From Rhynchopus euleeides (Eukaryota > Euglenozoa > Diplonemea > Diplonemida > Diplonemidae), in the NCBI GenBank assembly GCA_963210315.1, contig OY723255.1, forward strand, positions 124,001 through 188,000: 64,000 nucleotides of DNA, in the 5' to 3' direction. Of this stretch, positions 1 through 9,096 are shown piece by piece (within the stretch, counting starts at the first letter, position 1; every line of letters begins with the position of its first letter). The position numbers were made by a program, and so were the translations under genes. The notes beneath the pieces are model-generated. The model was not told where the DNA came from and ran no database searches. It was given only the letters and a program-made list of their open reading frames with translations.

Positions 1-162
1 GTCCGCCGACATTCAGGACGCAGCTGCAGGACCAGCTGTTGCAGCAACCGTACCTGACAGCGAGACAAGGCAGGCACGACGCCCCCACCCCCACCTGAGC
101 CCCCCTCTCTCGTGGCAGAACCCGGAGTACCCCACCCGCGCCAAGTCCTACGCTCTGTTGGC

Positions 163-246
163 AGAATTGGTGGGTAAAAAGTCTGGTGGGGGAATAATGG
201 TTGGTGGGGCACAAAATTTGGTGGGTTTGTACCCCACTACCACCTT
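163..246. repeat. TTGGTGGGG-type element remnant
   Basis: This segment carries several TTGGTGGG(G) words and ends in a CCCCACTACCACC stretch. The words resemble the ends of the 714-bp MITE at 20379-21092. No intact terminal repeat or target duplication is visible, so it is called a remnant only. Confidence 0.35.
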
Positions 247-559
247 TTTCTGGAAGTCTGTATTGTTACAGGGACCTGAGGGTGCTGTCGGTCAAGACCA
301 CAACGAGGAGACAGGCTGCGCTGCCACTGAGACACACAACATGGTGACGGAGCACCTCGCCAAGCCGGAGGCGAACCTCAAGTTGGCCGAACCCCCATAA
401 ACCCCCTGGTTTTCCCCTCTTTTTCAGCCTTTTCCAGACCCGCGGACCCAAAAAGCGTAGCAACCGTGCTTCCTTCTTCCTTAATGATGCGTTGACGCTT
501 CCACCACCCTAGAGCCTGCTGCTTTGATGTGGGTGTGGAGCACATGTGAACACGAGATT

Positions 560-636
560 GCTAGACACACAGATAAGGAACAGGATCGTCGGAAGCACTC
601 CTACACTTTTACGCATCAGAAATGTGCTCAAAAAAT
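560..636. repeat. Inverted-repeat arm, left of cyclase gene
   Basis: This roughly 77-bp sequence recurs in inverted orientation at 4886-4954 with about 85% identity by eye. The shared core contains GGAACAGGATCGTCGGAAGC. The two arms bracket the cyclase gene about 4.2 kb apart. Confidence 0.6.
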
Positions 637-1534
637 ACCACCCAGAGGGCCACAGAAGTCCCCAAAACCCCCCAGGAGTCACAGACATGTCCTGAAAGGG
701 GTGGGAAAAACCAGGGGCGACCGCTTTGGTGGTCAGTTTTGACCCAGACTCCCGAAATTTCCTGCTGTAACACTTAGCGGTACAGAAGTTGGTGAAATTG
801 CACCACTTTTACACACTTTTGACACAGCAAACATGATTCAATTGGAGGAACAAGCCTCGTACACCAGCGGCCCAAAAGGTGGATTCCATGTATGGTTTTA
901 GGATTTCCCTTACTACTGATGGTGTAGAGACTACAAAGCCTGACCTGATGACGCCGCCATGAACCTGGGAGACACGCCGCGTGAGAAGGGACCTCGGTGC
1001 GGGGTGGCGTGAAGATCCTGCCTGAGTGCCCTCGTCGGGACCCGCGGTAAACCGTGGCGTTCCCCCCGAGGCAAGTCCAGGACGAAGGTTGCAGATAACC
1101 GCTGCACCTCTTCGTCCGAAAGGAGCTCACAGGATAGGGGAACTGCCCACACCCCACTCACGACAGTGTATCCGAAAGGTGCACTGCGCGTGTGGTGGCG
1201 GTGTCGGGTCCAGACCCACCTCGTTCCCCCATGCCCGTCAGTTGTTGCCCCTCCAGGGGTGGCTGCTGTCTGGCATGGGGGGCGCCCTCCCTGCCTTGCA
1301 AGGAAAAATGTAGAACGGCATGCTGCCCGTTTCTTCATTTTTTCACCTTGCCTGGCAGGGGGGGGCCCACCCTCACGGGGGGAAAAAGAGGAACGGCATG
1401 CTGCCCGTTCACTCTTTTTTCCTCCCGTCGTGGGTGGGCCCACTTCCGGCCATAAAATTGGCCGGAAATTTTATTCAGCAAAAAATCCATTTTTTGCTGA
1501 AAATAGAAAAAATATTTTAAAATATTTTTTGGCA

Positions 1535-1950
1535 AAAAGCGCCCTATCACTTCACAGCTACAACCGCTCTGATGAATTTCCTTTTGTTTGTTGCGTTGAC
1601 GCTTCTACACACAAAACCCTGAACTGATCACACCCTGAGCCTGATGAAGGGTGGGGTTAGTGTATAGAGCACGTTTGGTTGCAGCTGTGGTGGGGCGCTT
1701 TCCGCTCACACGAGTGTGCTTAAAAATATTTTTGAAAATATTTTTTGAAAGTTGCAAACATAAAAGCGCCCTATCACTTCACAGCTACAACCGCTCTGAT
1801 GAATTTCCTTTTGTTTGTTGCGTTGACGCTTCTACACACAAAACCCTGAACTGATCACACCCTGAGCCTGATGAAGGGTGGGGTTAGTGTATAGAGCACG
1901 TTTGGTTGCAGCTGTGGTGGGGCGCTTTCCGCTCACACGAGTGTGCTTAA
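1535..1950. repeat. Tandem 227-bp MITE-like repeat (two copies)
   Basis: Two copies start at 1535 and 1762, and a third partial copy lies at 35670-35845. Copies begin with AAAGCGCC(C/T)TATCACTTCA. Copies here end in GGGCGCTTTCCGCTCACACG, while the third copy starts with the complement of that end (CGTGTGAGCGGAAAGCGCC). The full element therefore probably has inverted termini of about 19 bp. The two copies are separated by an AATATTTT-rich spacer. No ORF is present. Confidence 0.6.
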
Positions 1951-2604
1951 AAAAAATATTCTGGAATATTCTGGCCCAAAACATATGTTTGGGGCACTAT
2001 GCCTAGGGGGGGGGGGTGAGCAATTGGGTAATCATCAGAAGCGATGCCCGGAGGCACGGCCCTATTTTGATGAGCTCATTGTTGTGGTTGAACTGGGAGG
2101 GGGGGGGGGGGGGCGCGGGCGGGGGACGGTGGGCTGGCAGGGACACCTCCTTCCCGGGCGGTGTGGGGTTGCGCCCAAAGAGATCGGGAGCCAACGATGG
2201 GGAGGCCAATACACGGCCCCGTGTGGAAGGCCTGCAGGGTTGGTGCCTCCGTGCCCCGACAGTTGGAAAGGTGACGGGGCAGTCTGCCAGAGAGCAATGA
2301 ACCTGAATAACCGGCGGCCTCCTCATGAAGAGTGCAGAGGCACCGGGCAGGCCTCGCGGGGCTAGCGCACCAGGCACAAGTGTGAGTGGTGGGGTTGGCC
2401 CAAACCCGTCATAACGGTAGTTATGATGTGTAAGAAAGCGTCGTTCGTTCGTCCGAAAGGATACCGGTGTCCGTAAAGTCTGTGCAACCGGGACAACACC
2501 TTCACGAAGGCCTTCCCCTCGAAGCAGAGCCAACGAGATATGCGTCACACTGGCACAGCTTGACACACAGTGAATACCACAGCACGTATGCAGGGCAAGG
2601 GAGG

Positions 2605-4779
2605 CTACTGGGCTGCGTCTTTTGGGGCCTTGCTCTGTTCCGTTGCTGGACAGATATTTTCGGGGCAGGTCATTCGGGAGGTGTTGTGCTGCACATCAGG
2701 GCGGAAGAACGGCTGCGGTGCAGATTCGACCTCATACACCCTGGCGTCTTCCTGCGGCACACGTGCTGTGGTGGCAAGCAGCATCTCGCGTACAGCGCCC
2801 GGTGGTGCCTCCGCCATGTACAGGCACCGCATGTGCATCGACAGCGCCATACGGCACAGCGTCAGGCTTGCCTCCACAGCACCGCCCGACGCGGTCACGA
2901 AGCGCTGCTGTGCCGTCCCCACGTCCCCGTGCTCGACAGTCCCGCTCGCGATGCCAAGCGTCGCCACTGTCTGTCCTTCACCGTGCTGTAGCACACGCTG
3001 TGCAAACCGCAGTGCGCTCTCTGCGTGTGACGGTACCTTTTTCCCGATGTTCCACCCGACGAAGAAGTTGTTGCCGACAAGAGACAGCAGCACACCGCCG
3101 CTCTGTTCCAGCAGTGGCACGACACCCGCCAGCGCGATATCGACTTCGCCCAGAGACCTCCTCCTGAGTGTGGTTGCGCCCACTGTTCCGTCATGTTGTT
3201 CGGTGCGCATCACCACAGCATCACTTACGTGTGTCACAGACGACTCTTGTCGGGACAGCGCAAGGCACGGTGCAGCCTGCAGAGGACGGCCCTCGCGGCC
3301 CTGCAAGGAGGCAGGCCAGACGCTGCACACAGGCACAGGCTCGCTCACACCCTTCAGGTTGGTGGGCACCGCAGCGCCTGCATATGCACCGACACACCCG
3401 GACACGCCACGCACGCTTGCCCACAGCTCGGCAGGCACCGCAACTGCTCCAGGCACGCACGTAGACTCAAGGCGCGCAGCCACGTTCACCGTGTGTCCGA
3501 AGTAGTCTACACGCCCCGTCAGCGTGTTCGTCTCCAGCGTCACAGGACCCTCGTTCACACCGACACGTACCGTCAGCCCGCCCCACAGCTCCGTCGGGCT
3601 GCAGGCTCCGACCTCCAGCAGCGCAGCAGGCCACCCCGCCGCAAGCAGCTTCTCCTGCACGTCCAGCCCGAAGCAGACACCCGCATGTGCATCCTCGAAC
3701 GCAACCATGAAGGCGTCCCCGATCGTCTTCACCTCGTACCCGCCCCACGCAGACAGCGCAGACCGCATCACCGTGTTGTGCACTACCATCGCCTTCTTCA
3801 TCGCCTCAGGAGCCGCCTCCCAGATGGATGTGGACGCGCGGATGTCTGTGAACACGAGCGCCGCACGCTTGTCCTTCGCACCGGGTGCGGCGGCAGGTGG
3901 CACACAGGGCTGCCCAGAACCGTCAGGCGAGTGCTGCTGCTCCAGCAGCACGGCAGGCAGGTACGGCCGGTACGCACGCAGGTTCTGCTCCAGCCTGCGA
4001 AGCGCCTCGTGCATCGCAGCAGGCAGCCGCCCCTCCGCCTCCGCCTCCTGCAGCATCTCCGCCACGGTGTCGACGTCGTAGCCCGCCAGAAGCTGTGCAA
4101 TCGCCTCCACAGTCTCGATGGTCCGTGCCATGGACGCCTTCTCCCTCTCGGCAGACTCTGCGAACCCGCGCGTGGCACCGAAGTCGACAAGCAGCACTGC
4201 CAGGGAAAAATACATCTCGTTGAACACTGTGAGCTCCCTCACAGAACACGGCGGATGGACACACCGCACAGCGTCCTGCAGACGCCCCCACCTGAAGGAG
4301 TACGGTGCCGACCCAGGCAGGTCGTATAGCCCTAAGCGCAGCACGCTCTCTGCAGCCATGATCACAACCCACAGGGCTGCAACTCCTGTCAGCCCTGTTG
4401 CGAACCACCTCCCGAGACCAACCAGCAGCGACAGGTCTGCAAGAATCACGAATGCTGACCACACCGGCTGCGTCCCGATCATCCGCATGCTGAGGTCGAG
4501 TGCCATTATGATGACGGCACTTGCTACGATGTAGCTTCGTATGATATTGTGTGACAGGTGCACGCGGCACACACACAATGCGGGTATCACGATGTTGCAG
4601 AGGCACAGGATGGCGAGAGGGAAAGTCAGCAGTGGCCACCGTGGCGTTGCCAGAAGCAGGATGATCAGCACGACCACAACAATGTTGCTCACCAAGAACA
4701 GCACCCGCCTGTCGCTGCGTGCCTTGCCCTGCAGCCTCCCGTCCATCGAGATGACCCCTTCGAACCAACCCATCGCCAT
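2605..4779 (-). CDS. Class III adenylate cyclase with N-terminal membrane domain
   Basis: The 724-residue product is predicted to make cAMP from ATP at a membrane. Residues about 27-145 and 185-203 hold roughly six hydrophobic segments. A linker rich in Glu/Ala (205-270) precedes the catalytic domain (about 305-480). Visible catalytic residues are metal-binding D312 in LVFTDIRAST and D355 in KTIGDAFMVAF, adenine-selecting K351 and D425 (GRVDYFGHT), and transition-state N432/R436 in VNVAARLES. Lys and Asp at the selectivity positions favour ATP over GTP. Residues about 540-690 look like a second, degenerate cyclase fold (VLLSLVGNNFFVGWN; TVEHGDVG) lacking metal aspartates. The start Met at 4779 directly precedes the membrane region. 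Single-exon and not tandemly repeated here. The layout recalls protist receptor-type cyclases, but no large extracellular ligand-binding domain is present. Confidence 0.88.
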   Translation of the reverse strand: MAMGWFEGVISMDGRLQGKARSDRRVLFLVSNIVVVVLIILLLATPRWPLLTFPLAILCLCNIVIPALCVCRVHLSHNIIRSYIVASAVIIMALDLSMRMIGTQPVWSAFVILADLSLLVGLGRWFATGLTGVAALWVVIMAAESVLRLGLYDLPGSAPYSFRWGRLQDAVRCVHPPCSVRELTVFNEMYFSLAVLLVDFGATRGFAESAEREKASMARTIETVEAIAQLLAGYDVDTVAEMLQEAEAEGRLPAAMHEALRRLEQNLRAYRPYLPAVLLEQQHSPDGSGQPCVPPAAAPGAKDKRAALVFTDIRASTSIWEAAPEAMKKAMVVHNTVMRSALSAWGGYEVKTIGDAFMVAFEDAHAGVCFGLDVQEKLLAAGWPAALLEVGACSPTELWGGLTVRVGVNEGPVTLETNTLTGRVDYFGHTVNVAARLESTCVPGAVAVPAELWASVRGVSGCVGAYAGAAVPTNLKGVSEPVPVCSVWPASLQGREGRPLQAAPCLALSRQESSVTHVSDAVVMRTEQHDGTVGATTLRRRSLGEVDIALAGVVPLLEQSGGVLLSLVGNNFFVGWNIGKKVPSHAESALRFAQRVLQHGEGQTVATLGIASGTVEHGDVGTAQQRFVTASGGAVEASLTLCRMALSMHMRCLYMAEAPPGAVREMLLATTARVPQEDARVYEVESAPQPFFRPDVQHNTSRMTCPENICPATEQSKAPKDAAQ

Positions 4780-5919
4780 TGTTGGGGCCCTGCAAGGGTT
4801 GCTGTGTGTGTATGTCGGGTGTGCCAGGGAGACACTCCTCAGGCGGGCTGTGTAAACGATCTCTCAAGATGCCAGTTTTCTGCAGTTTTTGAGCACATTT
4901 ATGATGCGTGTAGGAGTGCTTCCGACGATCCTGTTCCTTTTCTGTGCGTCTAGCAGTTGTCAGTCAGTGGCCTGGAGGTAGGCAGTGTGGGGGTGGTCAT
5001 CTGGTGCGCTCGCGGGTTTGCGGGTTTCAGTGCCTAACCCAGTGCGTTTCGTGCTCCCTCCTGGTCAACTCTCCCGATAGGGAAGACCCACGAGAAGAGA
5101 AGCGACCGTTACTCGCCCCCACAGGGATGCAACTGGCCTTCCCCTGACTGAGACGGCGAAGCGGGGCGGTAGGCCTGACTCTACATTGTTCTGGCGCCTT
5201 CAGGATCCAGATCGGGGCCACATGCGCAGGAGGTTGGGGTGTGGTGGGGGTGGGGGTGCGGAGAGCAAGGTTTATGAAGAAGGAAGCGCTGAATAGCGCT
5301 CGAAGCGCCCCTCCCCCTTCCCCCCTCGGAAGGGGCACCAGGGGGCCGACTCCACACCCCCACCCCGCCCCGCAGGCCATGCAGACCCACGCATGGGGTG
5401 GTTTCGTGCAACCGGGTAATAACGTCTGCCCTGGCACAGGACTCCTCCTGCAATGTAGTCCCAGACTCCCACACGGCAGATAAGCAAACGATGCAGAGAG
5501 AACCACGCCCACATTGCTGCCGCAGCTCTGTTTCTTTTAGGCCTAACACAGTTCTCACCCGAGCGGGTGATTTGCGCGTTCTACCAACAGAAAAGGATCG
5601 CCGAGGGGCTAGCAGGAGCGAGACACCCCCAGGTTTCGTTTGTGCTGCTGTGCAATCTCCTCCGGCCACCTGTCACGTTGGGGCGGTGGAGTGTCACGCT
5701 TTCCGTGAGCACGGTGCATTTTTATCACCAAATCTGCGGCAAAACTTACAACAAGAATGCAAGAGCCCTCTCACGTGCCGTTTGCTTGGTCTGGCCGGGG
5801 CTTCAGGGGGGCAGCACGCCAGCGGCACGATGCCAATCACTTGAGAGAGACAAGGGAGATGGGGGGATCGAGAGATTGAGAGATGCGCCGTTTGCTTTGG
5901 CACCCTCTCCCACCACGAC
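4780..5919. other. Intergenic region between cyclase and JBP-like gene
   Basis: No gene is supported. The first part is the 5' flank of the minus-strand cyclase and contains the second inverted-repeat arm (4886-4954). The remainder would include the 3' UTR of the JBP-like gene, which stops at 5920. Candidate short ORFs overlap each other in several frames with no recognisable domain. No tRNA or terminator was recognised. Confidence 0.5.
4886..4954. repeat. Inverted-repeat arm, upstream of cyclase gene
   Basis: This is the inverted partner of 560-636, with the core GCTTCCGACGATCCTGTTCC. It lies about 107-175 bp upstream of the cyclase start codon, on the 5' side of that minus-strand gene. Confidence 0.6.
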
Positions 5920-8613
5920 TCACCCCTTCCTGAACACAGCGTAGTACTCATGCACAGCAGACCCGGGAACCTGCACCACCCCACACACCGGACGCAGCCC
6001 CGCAGCACCGCACAGCGCGTGTAGCTCCGCCGAACCCATCATCGGCAGCACCGCCCCACCGCCCCCCCGCCCGGGGAGGGCCTCTCCGCAAGAGGATGAA
6101 CAGCACGACGAGGAGGCACCCACACAACCCTGCCCCCCCGCCTGGCCATGCCGCACGGCGCCACCACCACCACCACCACCACCCCCGCTGCCGCATGCCC
6201 CAGCCTGGAGGTGTCTGCGGTGCGCCAATGCAGCTGCGCAGCTCGCCTCGAGCGCCTCCGGCGTCAGCAGGCTGGCATCGATGGGGTGCGGTGCGAACTC
6301 CTTCACGACCAGCAGGCCCTCCGGCAGGAGGAGCGACGCCGCTGCCCGAAGCTCCCCGGCAGCCTGGGCGGGGCTGCAGAGCGCCGAGAGGGCGCCCACC
6401 ATCACGACGCAGCCGCACCGCTCCGCCGCAGGCGCCGCGCGCAGCAGCGACGACGGCCGCCCGTGCCGCAGGGAGACGCCCTCCCGGCGGAGGCGCTCCT
6501 CCGCCTGCGGCACCCTCGCCTCGCACGCCAGCAGCAGGCGCAGCTGCTCGGCGAACCCAGGAGGCGCTGCAGCGCCAACTCCACCGCCGCTACCCCCTAC
6601 AGCCTCGCACCACAGCGCGATGCGGAGCGGCGCCACAGCCCCGCCCTCCTGTGGCGGCCCTGTGTCGTCAAACGCTGCGACAGGGAGTATCCTCTGCAGC
6701 CCCACCGACTCCGCAGGCTGCGGCAGGCCCGCCTCGCGGTACTCCACACGCTCGTCCTCCGTCTGGTAGTCGAAGCATCTGTTGGAGAGCCACGGCGCCA
6801 TGCGGGGGCGGGTGTACGACGCGGGGGGCGGGGGGTGTGGGGTGGCGGCGGTGGGTCGTGGTGGGCTTCCGCCCACCACGACCACCTCGTCGTCGTCGGG
6901 GCTGTCCTCAGGGCTGGCGTCGGAGGGGCGTTCCACAGACGCTTGGCGGAGCCCTTCCAGGTATTTCGGGACGCGGTGTGCGGCGTAGGCGAGTCGGAAG
7001 TAGGCTGCCCAGGCGGCAGCGCAGTCCGGCTCCGGCGGGGCGTCGCAGGGCGCGGGGGGTGCGCTGTGGCGCAGCCGCCTGGCGAGGTGTGCGAGGCAGC
7101 CGAGGAAGAAGCTCTTCACGTCGCCAGGGGGTGCCGCTGCGGCGGCGACGCCGTTCTTCGCCTGGAACAGGGCGGCGGTGGCGTCGAGGAGGGTTGTGAG
7201 CCGCGCGCGTGCCCCAGGGGAAGTGGCTGCCCAGGTGGCGGGTGTGGTGGTCTGCTGCTGCTGCTGCTGCGGCTGCGGCTGCCGCCGCAGGCGGCGGCGT
7301 TGCACCTGCTGGGTGCGGGTTTTGGCGAAGTCCTGGCGGACGGTGGAGGCGAGCGCGTCGCGTGCGGCACACCACGCATCCCAGGGGTGTGCCCCGAAGG
7401 TGGTGGCGCCGAAGGCGTCGTCGGACAGCGCGTCGCTCTCGCGGCGCGCGATGTCGGATTCCAGGAGGGCGAGCTGCTGCGGGGAGAAGCCCAGCACCGT
7501 CTTCTCCTTCTTCTGGCGCTTCGTGTTCCGCTCCCCCGTGGCGTGGGGGTGCGACTCGCGCGGGGTGCGGAGCTCGTGCGGCGCGCGGGGCGCGGCGGGC
7601 CCCCCCGCCCCCACCCAGCGCAGCAGCACCAGCAGCCCGCAGCGGGACAGCGCGGCGAGGCGGCGCGCAGTTGGCCAGCACTGCCGGGTGGCGCGCGACG
7701 CGCCGCACATCCCCAGCAGGAGGCAGAGAGGGTCCAGAGGCGCTGGCGTGAACTGCTTCGTCAGGTTGTCCGATGGGACATAGCCCGGGCCCTGCGTGGC
7801 GGGGGTGTCCGGGCTGAGGTCCGCCTCGGCCTTCAGGGCGCGGTAGATGGCGACGCAGCGCTGCTCGCCCAGCCTGTAGCGGAAGTAGAGGATGCAGGAG
7901 AGGCGGCTCCAGGGGGCGGGGGAGGAGGGGAGGTGTGCCTCCACCTCGGTGTTGGCATGCACGCAGTGGGTGTTGAACAGCAGCACGTCGCCCGGGCGGA
8001 TGTCGACACACACGCGCGCCTGCACCACCCCGAGCATCAGCCCCTCGAACTCGCCCTCCAGCACGGTGGCAAACCCGAAGCCCGAGTCGAAGTCACCCGA
8101 ATCTGTGTGTGCGGCAGTGCGGAAGTCCTGGTTGACGGTCATCGTGCTGAAGGCGCTGCCGCGGATCCGCACGGCATCAGGGATGGCTGCGTCCTGCGCG
8201 CCCCACTTCTCGGGGAGCGCTCTGCGGTAGGCCTCATTGGCATGCTCGACGAAGGGGAACACGTCCCTCCACTCCTGGAGGTGGTCGTGTGTGAAGGCGG
8301 TCTTGCGGCACTTCGTCGCCACGGGTGTGGTGAAGTAGTCGTAATACCCTGCGATGCCCGAGAGGGGCGGCGCGCCCCCGTGGACCAGCTTGCGCTGATC
8401 AGCCACGACAGGGATCTTCCGGCACACGTCGGCGGCAAGCTTGACGACACCCGGATCCAGCACGCCTTTGAGGAAGACGAATAGGAGTTCTCCGTCTGCG
8501 GCACGGCACACGTAGTCTTCTGTGATCACCGCGTCGTAGTGGGATCTGTCCACAAAGGGGTGTGTTCGCGTCGCATCGTCGAACGACGTGTACGTCCGCT
8601 TGGTCCCCTTCAT
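5920..8613 (-). CDS. TET/JBP-family thymine dioxygenase fused to a methyltransferase-like domain
   Basis: About 897 residues if translation starts at the Met at 8613; the frame stays open to 8799, but that extension lies in a repeated 5' module. Numbering below is from 8799. The N-terminal domain (about 75-320) matches the Fe(II)/2-oxoglutarate oxygenase core of JBP1/JBP2. It has H231 and D233 in RTAAHTDSGDF, distal H281 in CVHANTEV, and R299 (WSRLSCILYF) as the likely 2OG-binding Arg. JBP enzymes hydroxylate thymine in DNA as the first step of base J synthesis. A low-complexity middle follows, with basic and poly-Gln runs (511-516) and an acidic patch (about 628-640). The C-terminus (about 720-959) resembles a class I SAM methyltransferase: a post-core strand (LLPEGLLVVKEF, 824-835) and a final hairpin (VHEYYAVFRKG). 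The glycine-rich motif I (about 727-741) is weak, so activity is uncertain. The JBP1 DNA-binding domain and the JBP2 SWI2/SNF2 domain are not seen. Confidence 0.82.
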   Translation of the reverse strand: MKGTKRTYTSFDDATRTHPFVDRSHYDAVITEDYVCRAADGELLFVFLKGVLDPGVVKLAADVCRKIPVVADQRKLVHGGAPPLSGIAGYYDYFTTPVATKCRKTAFTHDHLQEWRDVFPFVEHANEAYRRALPEKWGAQDAAIPDAVRIRGSAFSTMTVNQDFRTAAHTDSGDFDSGFGFATVLEGEFEGLMLGVVQARVCVDIRPGDVLLFNTHCVHANTEVEAHLPSSPAPWSRLSCILYFRYRLGEQRCVAIYRALKAEADLSPDTPATQGPGYVPSDNLTKQFTPAPLDPLCLLLGMCGASRATRQCWPTARRLAALSRCGLLVLLRWVGAGGPAAPRAPHELRTPRESHPHATGERNTKRQKKEKTVLGFSPQQLALLESDIARRESDALSDDAFGATTFGAHPWDAWCAARDALASTVRQDFAKTRTQQVQRRRLRRQPQPQQQQQQTTTPATWAATSPGARARLTTLLDATAALFQAKNGVAAAAAPPGDVKSFFLGCLAHLARRLRHSAPPAPCDAPPEPDCAAAWAAYFRLAYAAHRVPKYLEGLRQASVERPSDASPEDSPDDDEVVVVGGSPPRPTAATPHPPPPASYTRPRMAPWLSNRCFDYQTEDERVEYREAGLPQPAESVGLQRILPVAAFDDTGPPQEGGAVAPLRIALWCEAVGGSGGGVGAAAPPGFAEQLRLLLACEARVPQAEERLRREGVSLRHGRPSSLLRAAPAAERCGCVVMVGALSALCSPAQAAGELRAAASLLLPEGLLVVKEFAPHPIDASLLTPEALEASCAAALAHRRHLQAGACGSGGGGGGGGGAVRHGQAGGQGCVGASSSCCSSSCGEALPGRGGGGAVLPMMGSAELHALCGAAGLRPVCGVVQVPGSAVHEYYAVFRKG

Positions 8614-8669
8614 CCTGCAGAGGGTGGTGGTGGCGGTGGCGTGCATGATGCAAAGGGGGTAAGGCATGT

Positions 8670-9064
8670 GCATGTGTATGCTGCTTCGGCGGGGCATGGG
8701 CGGTGCGGGAGAGAGGGGGTGGGGTTGGGGGCCGTGCGGCAAGACGATGCGGGAATATTGCGGCACTTCCTCATAGCACACCGATGGCATGCCATGCATT
8801 GCTCATCGAAATGCGATAAGGCGGACTCGTTCGTATTCGTGGGTTTGCCGTCTCGGGAATGCAACAAGACTCATCTTACTTCCTATTGTGGGTGATGCAA
8901 CCCTGTGTGGGGTTACACGTGCCTGGGTGGGGACAACAGCAATGTGATAAGCCTCATAACATGCGAGGGAACCCACGTGCCAAAGATGGAAAACATGAAA
9001 AAGATGAAAAAGAAGGGGAAATCCAGAAGCTGATGAAAAGAGATAGTTTCTGGGAAATATGCAT
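8670..9064 (-). promoter_or_regulatory. Shared 5' module upstream of the JBP-like gene
   Basis: This block is homologous to 19960-20376 and 25838-26248, which sit upstream of the two UbiA genes in the same orientation. On the minus strand it begins with TTTCCCAGAAACTATCTC, then a pyrimidine-rich tract (complement of about 8992-9030), then conserved blocks around TGGCATGCCATCGGTGTG. A pyrimidine tract before the coding start fits a spliced-leader acceptor in Euglenozoa, but the exact AG cannot be fixed. It could equally be a promoter. Confidence 0.55.
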
Positions 9065-9096
9065 TACAGGGGGGGGGGGGGTCAAATAAACGTACT

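Larger units (their letters stand above)
1..2604. other. Repeat-rich non-coding stretch downstream of the cyclase gene
   Basis: I see no convincing protein gene here. The stretch contains a GGTGGGG-rich remnant (163-246), one arm of an inverted repeat that recurs upstream of the cyclase (560-636), a twice-repeated AACGGCATGCTGCCCGTT motif near 1314-1410, two tandem copies of a 227-bp repeat (1535-1950), and poly-G runs near 2010 and 2100. Open frames are short, overlap on both strands and show no domain signature. The part next to 2604 would hold the 3' UTR of the minus-strand cyclase. Confidence 0.6.

Noticed and set aside
1535-1950. Possible box C/D snoRNA in the 227-bp repeat
   Set aside because: A TGATGA and a CTGA can be found about 45 nt apart, but there is no terminal stem and the repeat has transposon-like inverted ends.
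6148-8484. 778-codon plus-strand frame
   Set aside because: Antisense to the JBP-like gene; caused by high GC at third positions. The minus frame carries the recognisable oxygenase residues.
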